A DNA stretch of 64,000 nucleotides from Roseibacillus persicicus (GCF_014651675.1 NZ_BMXI01000011.1:62001-126000); one strand, 5' to 3'. Shown: positions 43,984 through 54,941, numbered from the stretch's first letter. Notes: a model not told the origin generated them from the letters alone. Made by a program: numbers and translations.

Positions 43984-45825
43984 ATGCATCCTGATGTCGC
44001 GAAACTCGTAGAGGCGGGTCGATTAACCGAAGAAGTTGGAAACCGTTTGAATGAGTTAGCTCCCGGGTCCTTTTGCCTGCACAAAAGCTGGGGCGCTGGC
44101 AAAGTAGAAAGCTGGGATTTATTTGGGGGGAAGGTCACGATTGATTTTGAGCGTGAGCGTGAGCCGCAGACCATGGGCTTGAAGCTGGCCCTTTCCAAAA
44201 CCGAGCCCCTTGCCGATGATGATTTCCGCGCCGAGCGGGTCGCCAAACTGGGCGAGCTCCGCGATTTGGCCGCCAACGACCCTGCTGAACTTATTGTGCG
44301 AATGTTGCAGAGTCACGGGGGAACCTTGAAGCCAGATGCGGTTGATAAGGAACTCTGCGGGACCATCATCCCCGAAGAAGATTATAAGAAGTGGTGGGAC
44401 AAAGCCAAAAAGATTGCTCGCGAGGGTGGTCGGGTGGTTGTTCCTTCCAAGCGCACCGAGCCTCTCATCCTGCGTGATGAAAACATGAGCCCTCTCGAGT
44501 CGTTGGTCGGAGAATTCCGCGAAGCCCGGGACTTGAAAACCAAGATTGGAGTTCTCGATTCGCTGAAGAACGAAACCGACGGACTGAAAGCTGACCCTGA
44601 GGTATTGCAGGAGCTCGCGAAGGAAATCGATGAAGCCGTGAAGAAGGGGATTCGTCTCCATCTGGGGCAAGCGCTCGACCTTCTTGCCTGCCGTGATGAG
44701 CTCTTTACCGCAGTTGAAGGTGCCGAGCTGGCCGACGGTTCACTGCGCATTCCCGATGCCCTTGGTCTGGCCGATGGTGATGTTGCGTCCCAGGTCACCT
44801 CTTTGGCCGCTGCTCGTCAGCGCCGCATCTATGAAGCTTTTCCTGCTGCTTATGGCGACGATTGGATCAAGAAGTTGATGGGAGTTTTCGAAAAAGTCGG
44901 AACTCGCGGGGTCAACGAAATCGCCAAAATGCTTTTGGCTGAAGACCAGTTTGAACCATTGCTGAAGCACATTAAGAAGGGGATCTCCCTCCGCACCTTG
45001 AGTGGCGAGGCCCTGATGTGGATCTGCCGCGAGCGGAATGGCAACGCGGCAAAGGTCTTTTCGACGGAAGTTGGTTTCGCAATGCTTTCCGTAATCGAGG
45101 CTGGAGCCGTCGACGATGGTCCTCGCAAGGGCACTCGTTTGCAGAACCTTTTGATGGACGACAAGAAGCTCATCCCCGACCTCTTGAAAGACATCGACCT
45201 CAACGAGGCCCGCAACTTTGCCCGCAAGCTTTTGCAAAGCCCGGCTCTTGCTGAGTTGGATCGCAAGTCTCTGATGGCACGCGTCATCAAGGCTCACCCC
45301 GAGACCCAGGATTTGGTCACCGGCGCGGTGAAGGAAGAGAAGGATGAATCTCTCGTGGTTTCTTGGGAGAGTCTCAAGAAGCGCAAGGAAGAGTTCGCCG
45401 ACCTCGTCAACAATCAGATTCCGCAGAACCTCAAGGACAAGAAGCTGGCTGCTTCCTACGGTGACTTGCGTGAGAACTTCGAGTATCACGCCGCCAAGCA
45501 GAAGGAAGCTGTTCTCAATCACCAGCGCACGCAGATGGAGAAGGAGCTCGAGAACGCACAAGGCACCGACTTCGCGAAGCCTGACACTTCAGCCGTGACG
45601 ATCGGAACCATCGTGACTCTCGAGAAAGATGGAGACGAGAAGACCTACACCATTCTGGGAGCATGGGACAGTGTCCCGGAGGAAAACATTGTCTCTTATC
45701 TCTCCGAGGTTGGCCGGGTTCTCATCGGCAAGAAGGTCGGCGAACAAGTCGACGTGAAAGACCTGGAAACCGAAGTGATGGAGACTCGCGTAATCAAGTC
45801 CATCGAGGCCTATAACAAAGGTTAG
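43984..45825 (+). CDS. Large GreA/GreB-family transcription elongation factor-like protein
   Basis: 613 residues, four times normal GreA. The first ~60 residues ('GSFCLHKSWGAGKVESWDLFGGKVTIDF') form a small beta domain reminiscent of CarD/RapA Tudor modules; residues ~100-450 are helical and unassigned. The C-terminal ~170 residues are GreA-like: coiled coil with 'YGDLRENFEYHAAKQKEA', retaining the two tip acidic residues D494 and E497 that support RNA cleavage in GreA, and the FKBP-like domain ('AVTIGTIVTLEKDGDEKTYTILGAWD'). ATG 43984 is preferred over 43948. Similar long proteins are known from Verrucomicrobia, where their role is not settled. Confidence 0.85.
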   Translation: MHPDVAKLVEAGRLTEEVGNRLNELAPGSFCLHKSWGAGKVESWDLFGGKVTIDFEREREPQTMGLKLALSKTEPLADDDFRAERVAKLGELRDLAANDPAELIVRMLQSHGGTLKPDAVDKELCGTIIPEEDYKKWWDKAKKIAREGGRVVVPSKRTEPLILRDENMSPLESLVGEFREARDLKTKIGVLDSLKNETDGLKADPEVLQELAKEIDEAVKKGIRLHLGQALDLLACRDELFTAVEGAELADGSLRIPDALGLADGDVASQVTSLAAARQRRIYEAFPAAYGDDWIKKLMGVFEKVGTRGVNEIAKMLLAEDQFEPLLKHIKKGISLRTLSGEALMWICRERNGNAAKVFSTEVGFAMLSVIEAGAVDDGPRKGTRLQNLLMDDKKLIPDLLKDIDLNEARNFARKLLQSPALAELDRKSLMARVIKAHPETQDLVTGAVKEEKDESLVVSWESLKKRKEEFADLVNNQIPQNLKDKKLAASYGDLRENFEYHAAKQKEAVLNHQRTQMEKELENAQGTDFAKPDTSAVTIGTIVTLEKDGDEKTYTILGAWDSVPEENIVSYLSEVGRVLIGKKVGEQVDVKDLETEVMETRVIKSIEAYNKG

Positions 45826-47157
<1,332 letters not shown>

Positions 47158-47182
47158 CTCGCGCCTACCAACAACTTTTCAA

Positions 47183-47216
47183 AAACCCCGTGGGCTTCGG
47201 CTCCCGGGGTTTTTTA
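47183..47216 (+). terminator. Rho-independent terminator after eno
   Basis: AACCCCG-T-GGGC-TTCG-GCTC-C-CGGGGTT makes a stem of about 12 pairs with one mismatch and a TTCG loop, preceded by A-run and followed by TTTTTT. It begins 26 bp after the eno stop. Confidence 0.93.
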
Positions 47217-47395
47217 TGTCCTTTGATGTGTTTGCTTTTTGACCGAAGGCGCCTCGTCCCGAGTTCTTGGCGCGCGGATTACAAATCGGAAGGGCAAATG
47301 TAATGTTATCGATGCGGGGGCTTCGTTTTACTTGAGGCCGACTCCAAGCCGCAGTTGGCGGGAGACAGACCAAACCGAGTGAGAAAAGCCTTAAG

Positions 47396-47770
47396 TTGAT
47401 ACCCGCAGAAAAAGTTAAGTTCAGAACATCATCCGGCGAGAATACTGGTTCATTGCTGTGCCCCTCTTGCCGCAAGCCGCTTCCTTTTGTAGGGCGCGCG
47501 GAAATCAGGAGGCACCCGATCGCCGAGAAACTGAATGAATTGTCCTTTGTGATAACGGGGTGGTGGACCGCTTTCGTCGCTTTGACCTTTGTCGCTTCGC
47601 TCATCTTTCTGGATGGGGCAATGGTCGGGCGGGGTCTCGGCTGGATGCTGGTTCTTCTGCCATTCATGCCCGAGTTCGTGATCGCATTGGTCGTGAGATG
47701 TTTCCCTCAGCATCGGGTAACCCGTTGTCCGTATTGTCGATATTCGGCATCCCAGTATCTAGGCCGTTAA
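47396..47770 (+). CDS. Small zinc-ribbon membrane protein, function unknown
   Basis: 124 residues from a TTG codon. Two CxxC knuckles (CPSC near 22 and CPYC near 112) bracket two hydrophobic helices (about 52-72 and 80-100), so the two halves could form a zinc ribbon on the cytoplasmic side. The start is uncertain as no ATG is available and no good Shine-Dalgarno is seen. Context (eno terminator upstream, HD gene downstream) gives no functional hint. Confidence 0.55.
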   Translation: MIPAEKVKFRTSSGENTGSLLCPSCRKPLPFVGRAEIRRHPIAEKLNELSFVITGWWTAFVALTFVASLIFLDGAMVGRGLGWMLVLLPFMPEFVIALVVRCFPQHRVTRCPYCRYSASQYLGR

Positions 47771-47858
47771 AGTCAGCTGGACTGAAAGGATAGAGCTGAT
47801 CTGGAATGCCCTTGGCGTGAGCCGGCCGCCACGTTTAACCTCTGGTGCGGAAGAATCG

Positions 47859-48290
47859 ATGAACGAGATGGAACGGGAAGCGCTTGTCAAACTAGCCGAA
47901 GAAATAGCCACGAAAGCTCATGACGGACAGTTTCGGCGAGGAGGGATTATTCCATATATCGAGCACCCTCGAGCAGTGGTGGAGCGGGTAGCGGGAGACC
48001 ACGAGGCGGAGGTGGTTGCCTGGCTCCATGATGTCATTGAGGATACCAGCGAATCGGCGGAATCCTTGATCGAGGCCGGGGTTCCAGAATACCTGGTCGC
48101 GGAAGTGGTTCTGTTGACGAAGACGCGCGAAGCCGTCTACGACCAATATCTGGAGCGCATAGCTGCATCGCCCATTGCCTGCCGCGTCAAGATTGCGGAT
48201 ATGCTCTCCAATTTGGCTGACCATCCCACGCGGAAGCAAATTCGCAAGTATGCCAGGGGCTTGCTAAGGCTCACTCGGGATTCTTCCTGA
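47859..48290 (+). CDS. Small HD-domain phosphohydrolase (RelA/SpoT hydrolase-like fold)
   Basis: 143 residues. Probable metal ligands are H21 ('KAHDGQFRRGG'), H36 ('YIEHPRAV'), H57-D58 in 'AWLHDVIEDT', and the later Asp in 'VKIADMLSNLADHP'. This is the HD layout of the pppGpp hydrolase domain and of single-domain MESH1-like enzymes, but the synthetase part is absent. Substrate unproven. ATG 47859 is favoured over GTG 47817. Confidence 0.85.
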   Translation: MNEMEREALVKLAEEIATKAHDGQFRRGGIIPYIEHPRAVVERVAGDHEAEVVAWLHDVIEDTSESAESLIEAGVPEYLVAEVVLLTKTREAVYDQYLERIAASPIACRVKIADMLSNLADHPTRKQIRKYARGLLRLTRDSS

Positions 48291-48309
48291 AAGGAATTGG
48301 CGGGGAGGT

Positions 48310-48918
48310 CTACTTGCGAAGTCGACAGCCATTGAGGAACAGGTTCACTGTCTCCGTGACGATTCTGCGGCATTCCGCTTTGGTGGGGCTCGGAGCGATA
48401 TTGGTCACGACGGGCCAGAAGGCGAATTCGAAGATCATGGCTGAAAAGCAACGGCCAGCTTCCTTGGGGTTCTCGAGTTCGAGTGCTCCGTGTTGTTTGG
48501 CTTGTTCCAGCCAACGGCCAAGGCCGGTATCGCCCAGACGAATGGTAGCAAAGACGTCGTCGGCTAGCTCGGGTGAGCGCATGCGAGCGGGGAGAGTGAC
48601 ACGAATCATGGTGAGAAAGTCCTTTGAGGTCACCAGGTCGATTTGCTTCTTGGCTAGTTCGGTCAATTGATCTTCCACACTGCGCTCGGGATCAAAGGCC
48701 ATCTCGGTAGCACGGCTCACGGATTCGCAGACTTGCTCTGAAATGGTTCGGAAGAGGGCCTCCTTGTTTTCGAAGTGGTTGTAAATTGTGCGCTTGGAGA
48801 CTTGGGCGCGGGCCGCGATCTCATTCATGGTGGCAGCGGAGAAACCGGCTGCGTTGAACTCGTGGATAGCGGCCTGGATGATAGCCAGGCGCTTTCTTTC
48901 ACTCATGGTAAGTGCCAT
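48310..48918 (-). CDS. TetR/AcrR-family repressor of the adjacent RND pump
   Basis: 202 residues. N-terminal helix-turn-helix (about 10-55, 'IIQAAIHEFNAAGFSAATMNEIAARAQVSKRTIYNHFENKEALF') is of the TetR type; the helical C-terminal ligand domain is unassigned. Transcribed away from the efflux operon across 121 bp holding a perfect 20-bp inverted repeat, the classic arrangement for an AcrR-like repressor. ATG 48918 or 48906. Confidence 0.93.
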   Translation of the reverse strand: MALTMSERKRLAIIQAAIHEFNAAGFSAATMNEIAARAQVSKRTIYNHFENKEALFRTISEQVCESVSRATEMAFDPERSVEDQLTELAKKQIDLVTSKDFLTMIRVTLPARMRSPELADDVFATIRLGDTGLGRWLEQAKQHGALELENPKEAGRCFSAMIFEFAFWPVVTNIAPSPTKAECRRIVTETVNLFLNGCRLRK

Positions 48919-48953
48919 GGCAGAGATCTAACCGAATAAGCGATTTTTGTAAA

Positions 48954-48994
48954 AGTAAACTTTCCGGTTTACTTTTTCCGGATCGGAAGTAAAC
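48954..48994. promoter_or_regulatory. TetR-type operator: AGTAAAC palindrome plus a third half-site
   Basis: AGTAAAC-TTTCCG-GTTTACT (48954-48973) is a perfect 7-6-7 inverted repeat, and a further direct AGTAAAC occurs at 48988-48994. The site sits between the divergent TetR and efflux genes, 36 bp from the repressor start and 46-67 bp from the pump operon start, where one dimer could control both. Confidence 0.75.
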
Positions 48995-49039
48995 CAATGG
49001 GTGTAGTTTTTCGGGTGGCCGAACGAACCCTTCGATTCC

Positions 49040-50464
49040 ATGTTTTTTCCTCTTATCAGCATTTCAAGCATCCAAGCCTTTGATGGTGCAGCGGTCCGGG
49101 TTGGAGTCCTGGCAGGTATTCTGGCCCTTGTGTCCTGTGCCACGGTCGGTCCGGACTATCAGCAGCCGGAGGCGGACTTGCCTGACAGTTATCGGTGGGA
49201 GAGCAGTAAGAACGGTCGCTCGTCAGCGCAACGCGATGGTTGGTGGCAGGTCTTCAACGATGCCCAGCTGAATACCCTGATCACCCAGGTGCGGAGTAAT
49301 AATCACGATCTGAAGGCTGGTCTGAAGAGGCTGGAGCAAGCGCGCAGTGTCATCGGAATCAGTCGGGCGGCGGGACTTCCACAAGTGGGGGGCGCACCCG
49401 GGGTTTCCCGCCAAAGGACATCCGGGCAGGTGACTGGGGGAGGCAGTGCCTTCAACACCTATTCAGCACCTTTGACCCTTGATTGGGAGGTTGATCTCTT
49501 CGGGCGGATTCGTCGCCAGGTGGAAGCTGCAGTCAGCGACGCGCAAGGCAGTGAGGAGGACCTGAACGCGCTTTTACTTTCTTTGGAGACCGAGGCTGCT
49601 TCCCGCTATTTCACCTTGCGGGCATTGGACGAGGAAATCGAAATTGTCAGCCAAGGGGTGAAGAGCCGGCAGGATTCGTTGAAGCTGGTGAAGGACCGTC
49701 ACGAGTTGGGGGCGGTGAGCGAGTTGGATGTGGCTCAGGCGAGCAACTTGTTGGCATCAAGTGAAGCAGATTTGGAAGGCTTGAAGCGGGAACGTTCTGC
49801 GCAAGAGGCATCGCTTGCGGTCCTAACTGGTAGACCCGCCACCACCTTTCGGGTTCCCCCTGCTCCTTTGCGTGGGACGCCGCCATCAGTGCCTGGGGGA
49901 GTTCCTTCCGAGCTATTACGGGCTCGTCCAGACATTCGGCGGGCGGAGCGAGCTCTGGCTGCGGAGAACGCACGGGTGGGAGTCGCGGTAGCTGCCTTCT
50001 ATCCGTCACTGAGCCTGAGTGGCAACCTGGGTTTGCAGTCTTCGGATATCGAGAATTTGTTCAGCAAGGGTGCCCGCTATTGGAGTATCAGCCCGCAGGT
50101 CTATCTTCCAATTCTTCAGGGAGGGCGCAACGAAGCGGCCTTAGCCGGAGCGCAGGCCCGATATGAGGAGGTTCTCGAAAATTATCAACAAACCGTTTTG
50201 GAGGCTTTGGCGGAAGTGGAAACGTCACTGGCTGCCCGCAAATTTTATTTGAGTCAATCGGCTGCCTTGGATCGAGCGGTAGTTGCGGCGGAGAAGGCTA
50301 GCGAGATCGCCGATGCGCAATACGAAGGAGGCATCTCCAACTACCTCAGCGTATTGGATGCCGAACGAACTTCGCTGGACGCCCGACGTCAGCAAGCGGT
50401 TCTACGAGGGGTTCATTTCGGCAATACAATCACTCTCATTCGCTCTCTCGGTGGCCGCTGGTAG
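49040..50464 (+). CDS. Outer-membrane efflux lipoprotein (NodT/OprM family)
   Basis: 474 residues, TolC-like. The N-terminus ends in 'LVSCATVGPDYQQPE', so Cys33 is the probable lipid attachment and the 'VGPDY..P' motif is typical of the NodT family. Two OEP repeats follow: 'WWQVFNDAQLNTLITQVRSNNHDLKAG' to ~230 and 'ARPDIRRAERALAAENARVGVAVAAFYPSLSLSG' to ~460. First gene of the operon; 48 bp before the adaptor gene. Confidence 0.92.
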   Translation: MFFPLISISSIQAFDGAAVRVGVLAGILALVSCATVGPDYQQPEADLPDSYRWESSKNGRSSAQRDGWWQVFNDAQLNTLITQVRSNNHDLKAGLKRLEQARSVIGISRAAGLPQVGGAPGVSRQRTSGQVTGGGSAFNTYSAPLTLDWEVDLFGRIRRQVEAAVSDAQGSEEDLNALLLSLETEAASRYFTLRALDEEIEIVSQGVKSRQDSLKLVKDRHELGAVSELDVAQASNLLASSEADLEGLKRERSAQEASLAVLTGRPATTFRVPPAPLRGTPPSVPGGVPSELLRARPDIRRAERALAAENARVGVAVAAFYPSLSLSGNLGLQSSDIENLFSKGARYWSISPQVYLPILQGGRNEAALAGAQARYEEVLENYQQTVLEALAEVETSLAARKFYLSQSAALDRAVVAAEKASEIADAQYEGGISNYLSVLDAERTSLDARRQQAVLRGVHFGNTITLIRSLGGRW

Positions 50465-50511
50465 TTGGCCGACGTTCTCCCATTTCAATCACATATTAGT
50501 AAGCTCATTTC

Positions 50512-51675
50512 ATGAAATCACAGTTCCTCATTCCCACTCTAATCGTATTAGGTCTAGCGTCTTGTCAGGATAAGGACGAGTCAGCGCAAGCTCCACCCGC
50601 CCGGCCTCCGGCCTTGGTGAAGTTTGTCCATCCCGTGCAGAAAGAGATTGTTGCCTGGGATGAATACACGGGGCGCATCGAAGCGGTGCGCGAAGTAGAA
50701 GTTCGTTCACGGGTGGGCGGTTTGCTGGAATCCATCAACTTTACCGACGGGCAGTTGGTCAAAGAAGGGGATCTGCTTTTCACCATCGACAAAGAGCCTT
50801 TTGAAGCTGAACTGGCAGCGGCGAAGGCTGATCTGGCTCAGGCTGAGACCGAGCGTGACCTTGCAAAATCCAACTACGAACGCGGCCAAGCTTTACTGAA
50901 GAGAAATGCGATTGCGAAAGAGGATGTCGAGGTTCGCGAGGGTGACTTTGCTGGTGCGGAAGCGAGAGTCCTCTCGCAGCGGGCGCGGGTTCGGATTGCA
51001 CAGTTGAATCTGAATTACACTGAAGTTCGGGCTCCCATCACCGGCCGGATTGCTGACCGTTTTGTTTCCGCAGGGAACTTGATCAGCGGAGGTTCCGCGC
51101 AGTCGACTTTGCTGACCTCCATCGTTTCGGTGGATCCCATATACTGTCGCATCGAGGCGGACGAGGCGTCGGTCCTGAAATACATGCGCTTGAACCAGCA
51201 GGGCAAGCGGGAGTCGGCGCGGGAGGGCGGCGTGGAGGTTGAAATGGGGTTGGGCGACGATGAAGGGTATCCCCGGCGAGGGCGCATCGACTTCGTGAAC
51301 AACACCTTTGACCCTGCTACTGCAACCATGCGGGCGCGTGCGATTTTCGATAACGATGATGGCTTTCTTACCCCAGGAATGTTCGCCCGCGTGCGCCTGC
51401 CGGGTCGGGGTGAGTTTCGGGCGACTTTGGTTCCCGAGATTGCCATCCAGACTCAGCAAAGCTTCACCTCCATTCTCACCGTGGGGGAGAACGATGTCGT
51501 GGAGGTTGTGCCCGTGACCTTGGGGCCTTTGCAAGGCGACATGCGCGTGGTGGAGGAAGAGCTGCCAGCGGACACCCGCGTCATCGTTTCGGGGCTGACC
51601 TCCGCCTTTCCCGGCTCAACTGTGAATCCTCAACCCCTGCAGGAGAAAGAGCCGGAGTCCTCCCCATCCGAGTAA
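50512..51675 (+). CDS. RND efflux periplasmic adaptor lipoprotein (MFP, AcrA/MexA family)
   Basis: 387 residues with lipobox 'GLASC' (Cys18). Order: beta-barrel strand 'YTGRIEAVREVEVRSRVGGLLESINFTDGQLVKEGDLLFTIDKEPF' (lipoyl half), the alpha hairpin (about 95-165), second lipoyl half 'VRAPITGRIADRFVSAGNLI', the barrel 'VDPIYCRIEADEASVLKYM' and membrane-proximal domain. Bridges the inner RND pump and the outer-membrane protein. Lies 34 bp before the pump gene. Confidence 0.94.
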   Translation: MKSQFLIPTLIVLGLASCQDKDESAQAPPARPPALVKFVHPVQKEIVAWDEYTGRIEAVREVEVRSRVGGLLESINFTDGQLVKEGDLLFTIDKEPFEAELAAAKADLAQAETERDLAKSNYERGQALLKRNAIAKEDVEVREGDFAGAEARVLSQRARVRIAQLNLNYTEVRAPITGRIADRFVSAGNLISGGSAQSTLLTSIVSVDPIYCRIEADEASVLKYMRLNQQGKRESAREGGVEVEMGLGDDEGYPRRGRIDFVNNTFDPATATMRARAIFDNDDGFLTPGMFARVRLPGRGEFRATLVPEIAIQTQQSFTSILTVGENDVVEVVPVTLGPLQGDMRVVEEELPADTRVIVSGLTSAFPGSTVNPQPLQEKEPESSPSE

Positions 51676-51709
51676 ACCGAGCCTCACCCGCGAACCCCAT
51701 TTTCCAGCC

Positions 51710-54700
51710 ATGAAGTTACCTCAATTTTTCATCACCCGGCCCATCTTTGCGATGGTGGTCTCCATCGTCATTATGATCGTGGGAGGCATCTCCTACTTTG
51801 GCTTGCCGGTCGCGCAATATCCCGAGATCGCGCCGCCCACTATTCAGGTCACCGCCTCCTATCCGGGGGCCAGTCCCGATATTCTGGCCGACACGGTGGC
51901 GACGCCGTTGGAGCAAGAGATCAATGGGGTGGAGAACATGCTCTACATGACCTCGCAAAGCACCAGTAACGGCGCGGTCACCATCACTGTCACCTTTGCG
52001 CAAGGCACGGATGTTGATCAGGCGCAGGTCCTGGTGCAAAACCGGGTGGCACGTGCGGAACCCAAGCTGCCCGAGATTGTGCGGCTGACCGGCGTGGTGA
52101 CTGAGAAAGCGAGTCCCGACCTCTTGCTGGTGGCTCACTTGCGCTCCCATGATGGTTCCCTCGATCAGCTCTTCGTCGGCAACTACGCCTTCCTGCGGGT
52201 GCGGGATGAACTCCTGCGCTTGAAAGGGGTGGGCAATGTCACCGTCTTTGGCGCCGCCGAATACAGCATGCGGGTCTGGTTGGATCCGCAAAAGTTGGCC
52301 TCACGTCAATTGACCACCAGCGATGTGCTGAGTGCGGTCGGGGAGCAAAACGTCCAGGTCGCGGCCGGAACGATTGGGCAGCAGCCCATGGAGGGAGGCA
52401 ATGCCTTTCAGATGAGCGTGTTGGCGCAAGGTCGCCTGAAAACGGCCGAGGAGTTTGGCGAAATTGTTGTCAAAACCGGCGAGCGCGGACAGATCGTGCA
52501 CCTGAAGGATGTCGCTCGCATCGAGCTGGGCTCGCAGGATTACAGTCGCGAAAGTTATCTCGACGGAAAGCCCGCCATCGGTATCGGCATCACGCAAAAG
52601 CCCGGCTCCAACGCCTTGGAGACTGCCCAAGAGGTGGAGGATACCTTGAATCGATTGTCAAAGGATTTTCCCGCCGGGCTGGAGCACACCATTGTCTACA
52701 ATCCGACCATCTTCGTGGAGGAGTCCATCAACTCGGTCTATCACACCTTGATCGAGGCCATTTTCCTCGTGGTGATCGTGGTTCTGGTTTTCCTGCAAAA
52801 CTGGCGGGCGTCCTTGATTCCTTTGCTCGCCATTCCGGTTTCTTTGATTGGAGCGCTGGGGGTGATGGCTGGACTTGGGTTTTCGCTTAATAACCTCACT
52901 CTCTTCGGACTCGTGCTCGCGATCGGAATCGTGGTGGATGATGCCATCGTGGTGGTGGAAGGGGTGGAGCGCCACCTGGAGGAGGGCGATAGTCCCCTCG
53001 AGGCGACCCGCAAAGCGATGTTGGAGGTCAGTGGCGCGCTGGTGGCGATTGCGCTGGTTCTCAGTGCGGTCTTTATCCCCACCGCCTTTATCTCGGGGAT
53101 TTCCGGTCAGTTCTACAAGCAGTTCGCCATCACCATCGCGGCGGCCACCATGATTTCGGCTTTTGTGTCCCTGACGCTCAGTCCGGCAATGTGTGCCCTT
53201 TTGTTGAAAAGCCCCGAGGCCAAGAAGGATTGGTTTCAGCGCATCATCGATTTCCTCTTTGGATGGTTCTTCCGCCTCTTTAATAAGATGTTTGGATTCT
53301 TGTCCCGGGGATACGGTGGCTTTGTGCGCCGCATCACGCGCTTGGCTTTTGTCTTTGTCCTTCTCTATGTCGGGCTGCTGGTTTTGGGTGGAGGAATCTT
53401 TAAGAAAGTGCCCGGCGGCTTCATCCCGCAGCAGGATCAGGGCTACTTGATTTTGTCGGTGCAGTTGCCGGAGTCCGCCTCCCTGTCCCGTACCCGCGAA
53501 GTCATGATCGAAGCCGCCGAATTGGCGCGGGGAATCGATGGCATTGAGCATACGGTGGAAATTGTCGGTTTCTCGGGGGCGACCCGGACGATTGCTTCCA
53601 ATTCCGGCGCGGTCTTCGTGATTTTGAACTCCTTTGAGGAACGATCGGAAAGCGGCCGGACCTCCGATGCCATTGCCGCCGAGTTGCAAATGACTCTGGC
53701 TTCCCTGACGGACTCCACCAACGTGGTCATCAGCCCGCCGCCAGTGTCGGGGATTGGAACGGGCGGGGGATTCAAGCTCATGCTGCAGGATCGCAGCGGC
53801 GGAACCTATGATGATTTGCAAAAGGTGACCCGCGAGTTGGTGGGAAAAGCCAATCAGGAACCTTCCATCGCCTTTGCCTACACCACCTTCAGTGCCAGCA
53901 CGCCGCAATACTATGCCGACATTGATCGGGAGAAGGCGCAGACCTTGAAGGTGCCGATGTCCAATATCTTCCAGACGCTGCAGACCTTCTTGGGCTCCTC
54001 CTATGTCAACGACTTCAACCAATTCGGGCGCACCTATCGGGTGATTGCCCAGGCGGAAGGGGACTACCGGGATGAGGCTAGCGACGTCCGGCTTCTCAGC
54101 ACCCGCAGCACGACGGGGGAAATCGTGCCCCTGGGCTCTCTCTTGAAGATGGAACGGGCCACGGGACCGGACCGGGTGGTGCGCCACAATCTCTACCCCT
54201 CCGCCGAGGTGGCAGGAATCGCTTTGCCGGGCTATAGCTCGGGACAAACGCTCGATGCCATGGAGCGTCTCGCTGCCGACCTGCCCGCGGGCTATGGCTT
54301 CGAGTGGGTGGACCTCTCTTATCAAGAGCGGAGCGCGGGAAATACCGCCGGACTGGTCTTCGCGCTCGCGGTGGTCTTCGTTTTCCTGCTGCTGGCGGCT
54401 CAATATGAGAGCTGGGGTTTGCCGATGTCGGTCATCCTCATCGTTCCCATGTGTCTGGTCGGTGGAATCGCAGGGGTGATGCTGCGGGGGATGGACAATA
54501 ACATCCTCACCCAAATCGGTTTTGTCGTCCTGATCGGATTGGCTGCCAAAAATGCTATCCTGATTGTCGAGTTCGCCCGACAACAGGAAGACGAGGGAAA
54601 AGACCGCTTCGAAGCGGCGGTGGAGGCCTGCAAATTACGGCTGCGACCTATTCTGATGACCTCGCTGGCCTTCATTCTCGGGGTGGTGCCACTTGTCATC

Positions 54701-54883
54701 GCACATGGACCGGGCTTTGAGATGCGTCAGGCGCTGGGAACCACCGTGTTTTCGGGCATGTTGGCGGTGACCTTCTTTGGTCTCATTTTTACTCCAGTCT
54801 TTTACGTGCTGATTCGTGGCTTCGGAGCCCGCAAGCGGGAAAAAGCGCTGAAAGGGGAGCCGGATTCGGTTTTGGAAGGCTAG
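51710..54883 (+). CDS. RND multidrug efflux pump, HAE1 family (AcrB/MexB-like)
   Basis: 1057 residues, full-length proton-driven trimeric pump. N-terminal 'FFITRPIFAMVVSIVIMIVGGISYFGLPVAQYPEIAPP' is the HAE1 hallmark. Twelve membrane helices in two sets of six; the proton-relay Asp pair is in 'IGIVVDDAIVVVEGVERHLEE' and the matching Lys/Asn region in 'GLAAKNAILIVEFARQ'. Porter and docking loops lie between TM1-2 and TM7-8. Last gene of the operon, followed by a terminator. Substrates cannot be predicted. Confidence 0.97.
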   Translation: MKLPQFFITRPIFAMVVSIVIMIVGGISYFGLPVAQYPEIAPPTIQVTASYPGASPDILADTVATPLEQEINGVENMLYMTSQSTSNGAVTITVTFAQGTDVDQAQVLVQNRVARAEPKLPEIVRLTGVVTEKASPDLLLVAHLRSHDGSLDQLFVGNYAFLRVRDELLRLKGVGNVTVFGAAEYSMRVWLDPQKLASRQLTTSDVLSAVGEQNVQVAAGTIGQQPMEGGNAFQMSVLAQGRLKTAEEFGEIVVKTGERGQIVHLKDVARIELGSQDYSRESYLDGKPAIGIGITQKPGSNALETAQEVEDTLNRLSKDFPAGLEHTIVYNPTIFVEESINSVYHTLIEAIFLVVIVVLVFLQNWRASLIPLLAIPVSLIGALGVMAGLGFSLNNLTLFGLVLAIGIVVDDAIVVVEGVERHLEEGDSPLEATRKAMLEVSGALVAIALVLSAVFIPTAFISGISGQFYKQFAITIAAATMISAFVSLTLSPAMCALLLKSPEAKKDWFQRIIDFLFGWFFRLFNKMFGFLSRGYGGFVRRITRLAFVFVLLYVGLLVLGGGIFKKVPGGFIPQQDQGYLILSVQLPESASLSRTREVMIEAAELARGIDGIEHTVEIVGFSGATRTIASNSGAVFVILNSFEERSESGRTSDAIAAELQMTLASLTDSTNVVISPPPVSGIGTGGGFKLMLQDRSGGTYDDLQKVTRELVGKANQEPSIAFAYTTFSASTPQYYADIDREKAQTLKVPMSNIFQTLQTFLGSSYVNDFNQFGRTYRVIAQAEGDYRDEASDVRLLSTRSTTGEIVPLGSLLKMERATGPDRVVRHNLYPSAEVAGIALPGYSSGQTLDAMERLAADLPAGYGFEWVDLSYQERSAGNTAGLVFALAVVFVFLLLAAQYESWGLPMSVILIVPMCLVGGIAGVMLRGMDNNILTQIGFVVLIGLAAKNAILIVEFARQQEDEGKDRFEAAVEACKLRLRPILMTSLAFILGVVPLVIAHGPGFEMRQALGTTVFSGMLAVTFFGLIFTPVFYVLIRGFGARKREKALKGEPDSVLEG

Positions 54884-54901
54884 AAGTCCACTCCTGATGA
54901 T

Positions 54902-54941
54902 TAAAAAGAGCGCAGTCCTTTCGGGCTTGCGCTCTTTTTTC
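54902..54941 (+). terminator. Rho-independent terminator after the RND operon
   Basis: AAAAAGAGCGCA...TGCGCTCTTTTTT pairs 12 bases around a short imperfect loop (GTCCTTTCGGGCT), ending in a T-run. Starts 19 bp after the pump stop codon. Confidence 0.92.

Noticed and set aside
52658-54583. 641-codon open frame on the minus strand
   Set aside because: It is antisense to the RND pump gene, very rich in His, Gln, Asp and Arg, and has no family features. A shadow frame.
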